A stretch of DNA of 64,000 nucleotides from Mycolicibacterium grossiae (lineage in GTDB: Bacteria; Actinomycetota; Actinomycetes; Mycobacteriales; Mycobacteriaceae), in assembly GCF_008329645.1 (NCBI RefSeq), contig NZ_CP043474.1, positions 4,836,001-4,900,000 of the forward strand, read 5' to 3'. This document shows positions 34,334 through 43,034 of the stretch, piece after piece; positions within the stretch are counted from its first letter, which is position 1, and each line of letters starts with the position of its first letter. The notes under the pieces are model-generated. The model did not search any database. It worked only from the letters and a program-made list of their open reading frames with translations, and was not told the origin of the DNA. A program made the position numbers and the translations under genes.

Positions 34334-35380
34334 ATGACCGACCGGCCGCTGAAGGTGATCCAGTGGACCACCGGCAACATCGGTAGGCGTTCGTTGCACG
34401 CGATCATCGGCCGCGACGACATGGAGCTGGTCGGGGTCTACGCGCATGGCGCCGAGAAGGTGGGCGTCGACGCGGCGGACCTCGCCGGCTGGCCGGAACC
34501 GACCGGCGTCCGCGCCACCGACGACGTCGACGCGCTGCTGGCACTCGGTGCGGACGCCTGCTGCTACAACCCGCTGTGGCCCAGGGTCGACGAACTCGTC
34601 GCGCTGCTCGAAGCCGGTGTCAACGTCTGTTCGAGCGCGGCGTGGATCACCGGCGGCAAGCAGTCACCCGAGGACCTCGACCGCATCCGAAAGGCCTGTG
34701 CGACGGGGCAGTCGACGATCTTCGGCAGCGGCGCCCACCCGGGCATGACGAACATGGTGGGCATGGTGCTCTCGGGGGCGTGCGAGGACGTCACCGAGAT
34801 CCGGATCACCGAGTCCGTCGACTGCTCGACCTACGAGTCCGCGGGCACCCAGTCGGCGATGGGGTTCGGCCGGGACCCCGACACCCCGGGCCTCGCCGAG
34901 AGCGTGCGCCGCGAAAGCGAGGTGTTCGCGGAGTCCGCCGCGATGATGGCCGACGCGATCGGCGCGCCGCTGGACCGGATGACGTTCGACGTCGAGTTCA
35001 CCGCGGCAACCGGCGACAGCGACCTCGGGTTCATGACGATCCCGGCGGGCACGGTCGGCGGCGTGTACGGCTATCACCGCGGCTGGGTCGGCGAGCGCAA
35101 CGTGGTCAGCGTCGGCTTCAACTGGACCATGGGCAGCCACGTCACACCGCCCAAGCCGCTCGAGCACGGGCATGTCATCCAGGTCTTCGGCACCCCGAAC
35201 ATGCGCACGGTGCTGCATTGCCTGCCGCCACGGGACTGGACCGAGCCGGGCTTCATGGGCCTCGGGATGATCTACACCGCCATGCCGGTCACCAACGCGG
35301 TGCCGGCGGTCGTGGCGGCGGCGCCGGGCATCGTCTCGCTCAAGGACTTGCCGCCGGTGGCGGGACGCTTCGCCGGCTAG
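34334..35380 (+). CDS. Dihydrodipicolinate reductase-like NAD(P)-binding oxidoreductase
   Basis: A 348-residue protein with an N-terminal Rossmann domain, VIQWTTGNIGRRSLHAII, and a C-terminal region distantly like DapB and 2,4-diaminopentanoate dehydrogenase. Many mycobacterial genomes carry several such genes beside lipid or xenobiotic catabolic genes, and the true substrate is not known. GAGGAG lies about six bases before the ATG. It diverges from ridA and ends tail-to-tail with the maleylpyruvate-isomerase-like gene, sharing CTAG. It is not the lysine-pathway DapB, which is shorter. Confidence 0.8.
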   Translation: MTDRPLKVIQWTTGNIGRRSLHAIIGRDDMELVGVYAHGAEKVGVDAADLAGWPEPTGVRATDDVDALLALGADACCYNPLWPRVDELVALLEAGVNVCSSAAWITGGKQSPEDLDRIRKACATGQSTIFGSGAHPGMTNMVGMVLSGACEDVTEIRITESVDCSTYESAGTQSAMGFGRDPDTPGLAESVRRESEVFAESAAMMADAIGAPLDRMTFDVEFTAATGDSDLGFMTIPAGTVGGVYGYHRGWVGERNVVSVGFNWTMGSHVTPPKPLEHGHVIQVFGTPNMRTVLHCLPPRDWTEPGFMGLGMIYTAMPVTNAVPAVVAAAPGIVSLKDLPPVAGRFAG

Positions 35381-35994
35381 ACCCGGGCCGCGAGGCGGTC
35401 CACGCCGGGACCGGACAGGTCGCCCAGTGCGTCGCGGCGGCCCGCCATCACCACGAGCAGCGCCTCACCGCTACCCCGGACCTCGGGGCCACGGCCGGCC
35501 GCCCAGTCCAGGTCGTCGGCGACCAGGCGGACGCCGCGGGCGCGCCAAGCGCCGCGGATCAGCGGCGCCCAGCGCGCGAAGTCCAACGCGACGCACAGCC
35601 GGTCGGCGGCGACGACGCGCGGCAGACCGAGCGGCCGCCGGACGTCCTGCTGATGAATCATGTTGTCGGTCAATGCGATCCGCCCGCCGAAGCCCGCACC
35701 GAGCCCGGTCGGCGTCGCATGCCGGCGCAGCATCGCGACCAGCTCGTCGGGCGGCGTGCCGGCCAGCGCGGCCACCGCCAGTGCGTTGATGCGGTCGGTC
35801 CGCAGCCGGCCCGCCGCGAACCGGCGTGCGAGGGCCGCCGGTGGCAGCCCCTCGTAGCTCAGGATGTGAGCGACGACGTCCCGCACCCGCCAGTGCTCGC
35901 ACAGCGTGGGCGCCGACCACTGGTCCGGCGTCAATCCCTCGAGCAGGTCCGCGAACTCGAGGCGCTCGGCACGCGCGAGGTCCAGAGCGTCCAT
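35377..35994 (-). CDS. Maleylpyruvate isomerase / DinB-like mycothiol-dependent family protein
   Basis: A 205-residue protein with the four-helix DinB/maleylpyruvate-isomerase N-terminal fold. The segment ERLEFADLLEGLTPDQW followed by LCEHWRVRDVVAHIL holds a likely metal-binding histidine, with another in NMIHQQDVRRPLG. Family members are metal- and often mycothiol-dependent enzymes, commonly of unknown substrate. The ATG at 35994 gives the expected N-terminus but has a weak ribosome site. It sits eight bases after degV on the same strand. Confidence 0.78.
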   Translation of the reverse strand: MDALDLARAERLEFADLLEGLTPDQWSAPTLCEHWRVRDVVAHILSYEGLPPAALARRFAAGRLRTDRINALAVAALAGTPPDELVAMLRRHATPTGLGAGFGGRIALTDNMIHQQDVRRPLGLPRVVAADRLCVALDFARWAPLIRGAWRARGVRLVADDLDWAAGRGPEVRGSGEALLVVMAGRRDALGDLSGPGVDRLAARV

Positions 35995-36002
35995 GGTGGC
36001 GG

Positions 36003-36839
36003 TTACCCGTCGACGGTGAGCGCCACACCGATGGCGCCCGCACCGACGTGCACCGCCAGGACGGGTCCCATGTCGGTGACGGTCAGCGACTCGACCTGCG
36101 GCAGCCGCGCGGTGAGCGCGGCGCCGAGCGCGTCCGCGTCGTCGTGGTTGTCCACGTGGTGCACGACGACCGACGCGCTGCGCTCGCCGATGGCGTCGGC
36201 CACCGCGTCGAGCAGCGCGGCGTGCGCCTTGGAGACCGTCCGGATGCGTTGCACGGGAACCAGCCGGCCGTCGACGTCGATGCCGAGCAGCGGCTTGAGG
36301 GCCAGTGCGGTGCCCAACCAGGACGCCGCGGCACCGATCCGGCCGCTGCGCCGCAGGTTGTCCAGGCGGTGGACGACGATGAAGGCGTGCCCGCGCGTGA
36401 CCGCGGACCGCGCGGCGTCCTCCACGGCGTCGAGGTCCGCACCGGTGGCCGCGGCCCGTGCCGCCGCCGTCGCGACGAAACCCACGCACGCCGCCGCGGA
36501 GCGCGAATTGACGACGCGCACCGCCGATCCGAACTCCCGCGCCACGGCGCAGGCGGTGCTGAACGTGCCCGAGAGCGCCGCGGACAGGTGCACGGCCACG
36601 ACGCCGTCGCCGCCGCTGTCGGCGAGCGCCTTGCGGTAGGTCTCGGCCAGGTCCGCCGGGGACGCACCCGAGGTGGTGACGTGACTGCGGGCGTGCACGT
36701 CGTGCGGGACGGCGTCGACGCCGTCGCGCAGGTCGGTGCCGTCGATCAGCACGTGCAGCGGCACCTGCCGGATCCCCCACCGCTGCGCCTCGTCGGCGCT
36801 CATCCGCGCCGACGAATCGGTGACGACGACGACGGTCAC
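36003..36839 (-). CDS. DegV-family fatty-acid-binding protein
   Basis: A 278-residue DegV protein (Rv2417c type). Motifs are VVTDSSARM at the N-terminus, TTSGASPADL and LSAALSGTFSTA around the lipid head-group site. DegV proteins bind a long-chain fatty acid, and in some bacteria are the FakB subunit of fatty acid kinase. The GTG at 36839 starts one base after the octT stop, so the two are probably coupled. Confidence 0.93.
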   Translation of the reverse strand: MTVVVVTDSSARMSADEAQRWGIRQVPLHVLIDGTDLRDGVDAVPHDVHARSHVTTSGASPADLAETYRKALADSGGDGVVAVHLSAALSGTFSTACAVAREFGSAVRVVNSRSAAACVGFVATAAARAAATGADLDAVEDAARSAVTRGHAFIVVHRLDNLRRSGRIGAAASWLGTALALKPLLGIDVDGRLVPVQRIRTVSKAHAALLDAVADAIGERSASVVVHHVDNHDDADALGAALTARLPQVESLTVTDMGPVLAVHVGAGAIGVALTVDG

Positions 36840-36840
36840 G

Positions 36841-37584
36841 TCAGCCCGCGGCCGCGACGGGGACGCCGGCCTCGGCGAGGCCCTTGAGCATCAGGTCGGC
36901 GACGTTCGCGTGCGCCTCGAAGTTCCAGTGGATGCCGTCGGGATTGCCGCGGCCGCTCAGCACCTCGTCGCCGACGGCGGCCTTCAGATCGACGACGGGG
37001 ACGTCGTGCTGCGCGGCCCAGGTGGTGATGGCATTCACCGTCGCGTCGCGCCAACGGTGCGACGTGCCGTAGGTCTCGGCGATGTGCACCGAGGGCACGC
37101 ACGCGACGAACGGGATGCCGGGGCGGTTGAAGTCGATGGCCGCGCGGGTCTGTTCGAGGTACTCGGCGCTCAGGTGCGGCGGCAGCGCGGGACGGGCGAT
37201 CGGCGAGAGGCGGGGCTGCAGCCACCCGTAGCCGTCGCGGACCCAGCGCCGCAGCAGCGGCGGCCGGACGTAGCGGATCGTCTCGCGCAGTGCCGTGGGC
37301 AGGGGCGACGGCAGCGAATCCATGCCGCAGGTCGCGAAGACGACCGCCCCGGCCCTCGGCAGGGCCGCCCACGACCGCGGGTCCTGGATCGCCGCCCACC
37401 ACACGTCACGGCACGTCCACCCGATGCGGCCGATCAGCTCCAGGTCCCAATCCAGGTTGCGCGCAACGATGTTCGGCCAGATGCGGGGGTCGTCGGACGG
37501 CAGCCCGCCGGTCGGCCCGTAGTAGGACAGCGAATCGCAGAAGACGAGCAGCGTCGGGCGGTCGGCGGGCCGTTCAGAGGACAT
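36841..37584 (-). CDS. octT: Diglucosylglycerate octanoyltransferase, SGNH hydrolase fold
   Basis: A 247-residue SGNH/GDSL-fold protein corresponding to OctT (Rv2418c), which transfers octanoate to diglucosylglycerate in methylglucose lipopolysaccharide synthesis. The catalytic serine lies in FCDSLSYYGP and the Asp/His pair in DGIHWNFEAHA. The gene overlaps gpgP by 11 bases, linking two steps of the same pathway, and precedes degV, a fatty-acid-binding protein that could supply or sense acyl groups (inference). Confidence 0.88.
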   Translation of the reverse strand: MSSERPADRPTLLVFCDSLSYYGPTGGLPSDDPRIWPNIVARNLDWDLELIGRIGWTCRDVWWAAIQDPRSWAALPRAGAVVFATCGMDSLPSPLPTALRETIRYVRPPLLRRWVRDGYGWLQPRLSPIARPALPPHLSAEYLEQTRAAIDFNRPGIPFVACVPSVHIAETYGTSHRWRDATVNAITTWAAQHDVPVVDLKAAVGDEVLSGRGNPDGIHWNFEAHANVADLMLKGLAEAGVPVAAAG

Positions 37585-38242
37585 CGTTGGCGACCTGGGC
37601 CGAGGCGTTCCACACGTCGAGACGCCACCGCACGTCGACGAAGTCCGCGTCGCGCGCCGAATGTCCCGACAGCTGCACCCAGCTCGCGTTGCCCATGCCG
37701 CCCAGCACCGGCCAGTTGTCCACCGGCAGGCCGAGGACCGCTCCGGTGAGCGCGGCGATCAGGCCGCCGTGCGCCACCAGCACCACCGGCCGCTCATCGC
37801 CGTCCAGACCCCACTCGTATTGTGCCCCGGCGATCTCCGCGACCAGCGGCAGACTGCGCTCGGCGACGTCGACGCGGCTCTCGCCGCCGTGCGGGGCCCA
37901 GCGGGCGTCGTCGCGCCACGCGAGCCGCGCACCGGGCGCGACGGCGTCGACCTCGAGGTGCGTCATGCCCTGCCAGTCACCGAGGTGCGTCTCGCGCAAC
38001 CGGACGTCGGTGTCGACCGGCAGGCCGGTGCGCTCGCCGAGCGCCACGGCCGTGTCGAGCGCACGGCGCAGATCGGACGACACGATGAGCAGCGGCTGCC
38101 GCTTGCCCAGCACCTCGGCGGCGGCGACGGCCTGCTCGCGGCCGAGGTCGGACAGGTCGGTGTCGAGCTGTCCCTGCATGCGGCTGCCCGCGTTGTACTC
38201 GGTCTGGCCGTGCCGCAGCATCACCAGGCGGCGGACCCTCAT
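37574..38242 (-). CDS. gpgP: Glucosyl-3-phosphoglycerate phosphatase
   Basis: A 222-residue histidine-phosphatase-superfamily enzyme matching mycobacterial GpgP (Rv2419c). It removes phosphate from glucosyl-3-phosphoglycerate to give glucosylglycerate, the second step toward methylglucose lipopolysaccharides. The phosphohistidine motif is LRHGQTEYN at about residue 9, and the second histidine is in VLVAHGGLI. The ATG at 38242 overlaps the rsfS stop (ATGA) and the gene's 3' end overlaps octT. Confidence 0.93.
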   Translation of the reverse strand: MRVRRLVMLRHGQTEYNAGSRMQGQLDTDLSDLGREQAVAAAEVLGKRQPLLIVSSDLRRALDTAVALGERTGLPVDTDVRLRETHLGDWQGMTHLEVDAVAPGARLAWRDDARWAPHGGESRVDVAERSLPLVAEIAGAQYEWGLDGDERPVVLVAHGGLIAALTGAVLGLPVDNWPVLGGMGNASWVQLSGHSARDADFVDVRWRLDVWNASAQVANDVL

Positions 38243-38628
38243 TCGGCGTCCTCGTCGGCTCTGGGCTCGTCGTCGAGGTCGACCGGCACCAACGGGCAGT
38301 CCCGCCACAGCCGGTCGAGGGCGTAGAAGTTGCGTTCGTCCTGATGCTGGATGTGGACGACGATGTCGACGTAGTCCAGCAGCACCCAGCGGCCCTCCCG
38401 GGTGCCCTCGCGGCGGGCCGGCTTGTGGCCCGCGACGCGCATCTTCTCCTCGACCTCGTCGACGATCGCGTTGACCTGCCGGTCGTTGGACGCCGACGCG
38501 ATGACGAAGCAGTCGGTGATGACCAGCTGGCCCGAGACGTCGATGACGACGATGTCGTCGGCGAGCTTGGATGCGGCGGCGTGAGCGGCCACGGTGGCCA
38601 TGCCGATCGCTTCGGTCGATGCACTCAT
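38239..38628 (-). CDS. rsfS: Ribosomal silencing factor RsfS
   Basis: A 129-residue RsfS/Iojap protein. It binds uL14 and blocks joining of ribosomal subunits when nutrients are low. Conserved stretches are DIVVIDVSGQLVITDCFVI, SNDRQVNAIVDEVE and WVLLDYVDIVVHI, with FYALDRLW near the end. GAGGAGG precedes the ATG at 38628, which overlaps the nadD stop (ATGA). The nadD-rsfS-gpgP order is typical of mycobacteria. Confidence 0.96.
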   Translation of the reverse strand: MSASTEAIGMATVAAHAAASKLADDIVVIDVSGQLVITDCFVIASASNDRQVNAIVDEVEEKMRVAGHKPARREGTREGRWVLLDYVDIVVHIQHQDERNFYALDRLWRDCPLVPVDLDDEPRADEDAE

Positions 38629-39263
38629 CGGTGCGCCTCCTCGGCGTGGTGGACGGTACTGGGATAGAGGTTGCGCTTGGAGACGTACTGCACGACGCCG
38701 TCGGGCACCAGGTACCAGATCGGCCGGTCGGCCTCGGCGCGGTCGCGGCACTCGCTCGACGAGATCGCCAGCGCAGGCACCTCGACCAGGTTGAGGGCGT
38801 CGGGCGGCAGTTCCTTCATGGCCGCCGCGATGTGCTGCCCGTCGAGTTCGTAGCCGGGCCGGCTGACGCCGACGAAGTGGGCCAGGGAGAACAGGTCCTC
38901 CCAGTTTTGCCAGCTCAGGATGGAGCCGAGCGCGTCGGCGCCGGTGATGAAGTACAGATCGGTCTCCGGGTTCTGCCGGGCGAGGTCGCGCAGCGTGTCC
39001 TTGGTGTATGTGGGTCCGCCGCGGTCGATGTCGACGCGGCTCACCGAGAACCGCGGGTTGGCCGCCGTCGCGATCACCGTCATGAGGTACCGGTCCTCGG
39101 CCGGGGTGACCGACCGTCCACGCTTCTGCCAGGGCTCGCCGGTCGGCACGAACACGACCTCGTCGAGGTCGAACAGGTCGGCGACCTCACTGGCGGCCAC
39201 CAGGTGACCGTGGTGGATGGGGTCGAACGTCCCGCCCATCACTCCCAGCCTGCGTCGAGTCAC
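38625..39263 (-). CDS. nadD: Nicotinate-nucleotide adenylyltransferase
   Basis: A 212-residue NadD, which adenylylates nicotinate mononucleotide in NAD synthesis. It has the nucleotidyltransferase motif GGTFDPIHHGHL and the C-terminal ISSSECRDRAE. The GTG at 39261-39263 (protein begins VTRRRLGVMGG) was chosen by comparison with remembered mycobacterial NadD proteins; an ATG at 39293 with GGGAG close upstream would add ten residues and is also possible. NadE, the last enzyme of the pathway, lies at 45654-47696. Confidence 0.95.
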   Translation of the reverse strand: MTRRRLGVMGGTFDPIHHGHLVAASEVADLFDLDEVVFVPTGEPWQKRGRSVTPAEDRYLMTVIATAANPRFSVSRVDIDRGGPTYTKDTLRDLARQNPETDLYFITGADALGSILSWQNWEDLFSLAHFVGVSRPGYELDGQHIAAAMKELPPDALNLVEVPALAISSSECRDRAEADRPIWYLVPDGVVQYVSKRNLYPSTVHHAEEAHR

Positions 39264-39331
39264 GACTAGGCAGCTTACGGGAGCGCTCGGCATCGGCTCC
39301 CTGCTCGGCCGGCCCGAGCGACCGCGGGCAC

Positions 39332-40774
39332 TCAGACCGGCAGCAGCTGGTCGATCACGGCGGCGAGCTGCTTGGCCGAACGGCACTCGTGCATGGTGAT
39401 GACGTCGGAGTAGCGCGGCACCGCCGAGTCGCCGCTGCCCCACAGGTGCCGCGGCTCGGGGTTGAGCCAGTGCGCGTGCCGGGCCGCGTTCACCATGTGC
39501 GCCAGCAGGTCGACCTCGGGGTTGCGGTAGTTGTTGCGGCCGTCGCCGAGGATCAGCAGCGAGCTGCGCGGCGACAGCGCGTGCGGCCAGCGGTCCAGGA
39601 ACGAGACGAACGCGTGGCCGTAGTCGGAATGCCCGTCGCGGGTGTACACGGCGGCCTCCCGGGTGATGCGCTGGACCGCGACGGCGAGGTCGGCCTCGGG
39701 GCCGAACAGCTCGGTGACCTCGTCGGTGGTGTCGATGAACGCGAACACCCGCACGCGCGAGAACTGCTGGCGCAGCGCGCTGACGAGCATCAGCGTGAAG
39801 TGGCTGAAGCCGGCCACCGAACCCGAGACGTCGCACAGCACGACGAGTTCCGGGCGCGCGGGATGCGGCTTCTTCAGCACCACGTCGATGGGCACCCCGC
39901 CGGTCGACATCGACTTGCGCAGCGTCTTGCGCAGGTCGATCTCGCCCGCCCGCGACCGGCGCCGGCGCGCCGCGAGCCGCGTCGCCAGCGTGCGCGCGAG
40001 CGGGGCCACCACCCGCCGCATCTGCCGGAGCTGCTCACCGGAGGCGCGCAGGAACTCCACGTTCTCGGCGAGCTGCGGGATGCCGTACATCTGCACGTGG
40101 TCCCGGCCGAGCTGCTCGGCGGTCCGCCGCTTGGTCTCGGCCTCGACCATGCGCCGCAGCTGCGAGACGCGCTTGGCCGCCAGCGCCTTCGCGATCTCCT
40201 CCTGCGTGGGGGTGGGCTCGTCACCGTAGGGGGCCAGCAGCCCGGCGAGCAGCCGGCCCTCGAGTTCGTCGAGCGCCATCGCCTTGAGTGCCTGGTACGA
40301 CGAGTACGACGGTCCGCGGCTCGAGCTGTACCGGCCGAAGGACTCGACGATTTGGGCGATCATCGCCGACAGCCGGTCGTCGGAGTCCCGAAGATCGGGG
40401 TTCGCGTCGAGCAGGGCGACCAGGGCGTCGCGCAGCCCCTCGACGTCCTGCGGCGGCGGCCCGTCGGTCGCCTCGGCGGATTCGGCGTCGGCCACCACGG
40501 CCCGCGCCCCCAGCGCGGCGGGCCACCACAGGTCGAACATGGCGTCGTAGGTGTCGCGGTGGTCGGCGCGGCGCAGCACGGCGCACGCGAGGCCCTCGCG
40601 CAGCGCCTCCCGGTCGGCGAAGCCGTGGGTGGCGATCACCCGGCCGGCGTCGACGGTCTCCGACGGGCCGACGGCGATCCCCACGCCGCGCAGGGCCTCG
40701 ACGAACTCGACGAGGTGTCCCGGGATCCCGTGCGGGGCCAACGGTTGCGGGGGGCGGGTGCGCCTGGCGGCCAT
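39332..40774 (-). CDS. VWA-domain protein of the MoxR/VWA pair (Rv2425c type)
   Basis: A 480-residue protein of the CoxE-like VWA family. The C-terminal von Willebrand A region contains VVLCDVSGSVAGFSHFTL, the metal-ion-dependent adhesion site, with a DGHSDYGHAF segment later. The N-terminal 200 residues are helical and acidic. Such proteins work with the MoxR AAA+ ATPase encoded 10 bases upstream to insert cofactors or assemble complexes. The client is unknown. Confidence 0.9.
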   Translation of the reverse strand: MAARRTRPPQPLAPHGIPGHLVEFVEALRGVGIAVGPSETVDAGRVIATHGFADREALREGLACAVLRRADHRDTYDAMFDLWWPAALGARAVVADAESAEATDGPPPQDVEGLRDALVALLDANPDLRDSDDRLSAMIAQIVESFGRYSSSRGPSYSSYQALKAMALDELEGRLLAGLLAPYGDEPTPTQEEIAKALAAKRVSQLRRMVEAETKRRTAEQLGRDHVQMYGIPQLAENVEFLRASGEQLRQMRRVVAPLARTLATRLAARRRRSRAGEIDLRKTLRKSMSTGGVPIDVVLKKPHPARPELVVLCDVSGSVAGFSHFTLMLVSALRQQFSRVRVFAFIDTTDEVTELFGPEADLAVAVQRITREAAVYTRDGHSDYGHAFVSFLDRWPHALSPRSSLLILGDGRNNYRNPEVDLLAHMVNAARHAHWLNPEPRHLWGSGDSAVPRYSDVITMHECRSAKQLAAVIDQLLPV

Positions 40775-40784
40775 GACCGTTCTC

Positions 40785-41669
40785 CTAGTTCAACCGCAGC
40801 TCGCCGGCTGCGCGCTGCTGATCGGACTGGTGCTTCAGCACGACGCCGAGGGTCGCCGCGATCATCGAATCGTCGATCGTGTCGAGCCCCAACGCCAGCA
40901 CGGTGCGGCCCCAGTCGATGGTCTCGGCGACCGACGGCACCTTCTTGAGCTGCATGCCGCGCAGCACGCCGACGATGCGCACCAGTTCCTCGGCCAGCCG
41001 CTCGGGCAGCTCGGGCACCCGCGACAGCAGGATGCGGCGCTCCAGGTCGGGGTCGGGGAAGTCGATGTGCAGGAACAGGCAGCGCCGCTTGAGGGCTTCG
41101 GACAGTTCCCGGGTGGCGTTGGAGGTGAGCAGCACGAACGGCGGCCGCTCGGCGACGATCGTGCCCAGCTCGGGGACCGTGACGGCGAAGTCGCTGAGCA
41201 CCTCCAGCAGCAGGCCCTCGATCTCGATGTCGGCCTTGTCGGTCTCGTCGATCAGCAGCACCGTCGGTTCGGTGCGCTTGATCGCCGTCAGCAACGGCCG
41301 CGTCAGCAGGAACTCCTCGCTGAACACGTCGGTCTTGGTCTGGTCCCAGTCGCCGCCGCCCTGATTGCCTGCCTGGATGCGCAGGATCTGCTTGGCGTGG
41401 TTCCACTCGTAGAGGGCGCGCGCCTCGTCGACGCCCTCGTAGCACTGCAGGCGGACCAGACCGGACCCGGTCGTCTGGGCCACCGCGCGCGCGAGTTCGG
41501 TCTTGCCGACGCCCGCGGGGCCCTCGACGAGCAGCGGCTTGCCCAGCCGGTCGGCAAGGAAGACCGCCGTGGCGGTCGCGGTGTCGGCGAGGTAGCCGGT
41601 CTCGGCGAGCCGCGTGCCGACGTCCTCGATGTCGGCGAACAGCGGTGCCGGGCGGGCGGGGACGCTCAT
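40785..41669 (-). CDS. MoxR-family AAA+ ATPase (Rv2426c type)
   Basis: A 294-residue MoxR ATPase. Walker A is EGPAGVGKTELA, Walker B is VLLIDETDKAD, and sensor 1 is FVLLTSNATREL, followed by LKRRCLFLHIDFPDP. The ATG at 41669 follows AGAGGAG. It is paired with the VWA protein downstream; together they likely form a chaperone-like machine. The operon may begin with proA, which lies 64 bases upstream on the same strand. Confidence 0.93.
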   Translation of the reverse strand: MSVPARPAPLFADIEDVGTRLAETGYLADTATATAVFLADRLGKPLLVEGPAGVGKTELARAVAQTTGSGLVRLQCYEGVDEARALYEWNHAKQILRIQAGNQGGGDWDQTKTDVFSEEFLLTRPLLTAIKRTEPTVLLIDETDKADIEIEGLLLEVLSDFAVTVPELGTIVAERPPFVLLTSNATRELSEALKRRCLFLHIDFPDPDLERRILLSRVPELPERLAEELVRIVGVLRGMQLKKVPSVAETIDWGRTVLALGLDTIDDSMIAATLGVVLKHQSDQQRAAGELRLN

Positions 41670-41733
41670 CAGGTTCTCCTCTTCGCGCACGCGCGCATCG
41701 GGCGTCGGATGGTTCGGGAGGCTCGTGCGAGAC

Positions 41734-42978
41734 CTAGGCCGGCCGGGTGTGGCCGTCGCCCCAGACGATCCACTTGGTCGACGTCAGCTCGGGCAGCCCC
41801 ATCGGTCCGCGGGCGTGCAGCTTCTGGGTGGAGATGCCGATCTCGGCGCCGAAGCCGAACTGCTCGCCGTCGGTGAACGACGTGGCGGCGTTCACCATCA
41901 CCGCGGCGGAGTCGACCTCGGCCGTGAACCGTTCGGCGGCAGCCAGTTCGGTGGTCACGATGGCCTCGGTGTGCCCGGTGCCGAACTCGTTGACGTGGGC
42001 GATCGCCGCGTCGAGCCCGTCGACCACCGCGAGCGCGATGTCCAGGGACAGGAACTCGGCGCGCAGCTCGTCCTCACTGGGATCCTCGTGCACCGCCACC
42101 CCGGCCGCGCGCAGCGCACCGACCAGCCGGGGCAGTGCGCGGTCGGCGATCGCGGCGTCCACGAGCAGCGTCTCGGCGGCGTTGCACACGCTCGGGCGAC
42201 GGGTCTTGGAGTTCAGCAGGATGCGCTCGGCGACGTCCAGGTCGGCGGCGGCGTGCACGTAGACGTGGCAGTTGCCCACGCCGGTCTCGATCGTGGGCAC
42301 CAGCGCGTCACGCACGACGGCGTCGATCAGCCCGGCGCCGCCCCGGGGGATCACCACGTCGACCAGTCCGCGCGCCTGGATCAGGTGCGTGACGCTCGCG
42401 CGGTCCTCACTGGGCAGCAGCTGCACCGCGTCGGCGGGTAGGTCCTCGGACAGCAGCGCGACGCGCAGCGCTTCGACGAGCGCGGTGTTGGAGTGCCTGG
42501 CCGACGAACTCCCGCGCAGCAGTGCGGCATTGCCGGACTTCAGGGTCAGGCCGAACGCGTCGACGGTGACGTTGGGGCGGCCCTCGTAGACCATGCCGAC
42601 CACGCCGAGGGGCACCCGCTGCTGCCGGATCCGCAACCCGTTGGGCAGCGTGCGGCCGCGCAGCACCTCGCCGACCGGGTCGGGCAGGCCGGCGACCTGG
42701 CGCAGACCCGCCGCGATGCCGTCGATGCGCTGCGGGTTCAGTGCCAGCCGGTCGAGCATCGCCTCGGGCGTGCCGGCCTCGCGGGCGGCGTCGAGGTCGA
42801 GTTGGTTGGCGGCCAGGACGTCGTGGACGGCGGCGAGCACCGCGTCCGCGGCGGCATGCAGGGCGCGGTCCTTGGTGGCGGCGTTCAGGGTGCCCAGCAC
42901 CCGTGCCGCGCCGCGGGCCCGCCGCGCCGCGTCGTGCACCGTCCGGCGCAGGTCGGCCACGGGAGCGTGCACACTCAT
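41734..42978 (-). CDS. proA: Gamma-glutamyl phosphate reductase
   Basis: A 414-residue ProA of the aldehyde dehydrogenase superfamily. It reduces gamma-glutamyl phosphate to glutamate semialdehyde in proline synthesis. Recognisable parts are VPLGVVGMVYEGRPNVTVDA read as VPLGVVGMVYEGRPNV, the catalytic cysteine region TRRPSVCNAAETLLV, and FGTGHTEAIVT. ProB, the preceding enzyme, is encoded separately at 50580-51722. The ATG at 42978 is divergent from rbsK across 56 bases. Confidence 0.97.
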   Translation of the reverse strand: MSVHAPVADLRRTVHDAARRARGAARVLGTLNAATKDRALHAAADAVLAAVHDVLAANQLDLDAAREAGTPEAMLDRLALNPQRIDGIAAGLRQVAGLPDPVGEVLRGRTLPNGLRIRQQRVPLGVVGMVYEGRPNVTVDAFGLTLKSGNAALLRGSSSARHSNTALVEALRVALLSEDLPADAVQLLPSEDRASVTHLIQARGLVDVVIPRGGAGLIDAVVRDALVPTIETGVGNCHVYVHAAADLDVAERILLNSKTRRPSVCNAAETLLVDAAIADRALPRLVGALRAAGVAVHEDPSEDELRAEFLSLDIALAVVDGLDAAIAHVNEFGTGHTEAIVTTELAAAERFTAEVDSAAVMVNAATSFTDGEQFGFGAEIGISTQKLHARGPMGLPELTSTKWIVWGDGHTRPA

Positions 42979-43034
42979 CGGCCCAGCGTATCGGCCTAAC
43001 CCGGGTACGGCCCGGTCGGGGTTACGGTAGGGCC

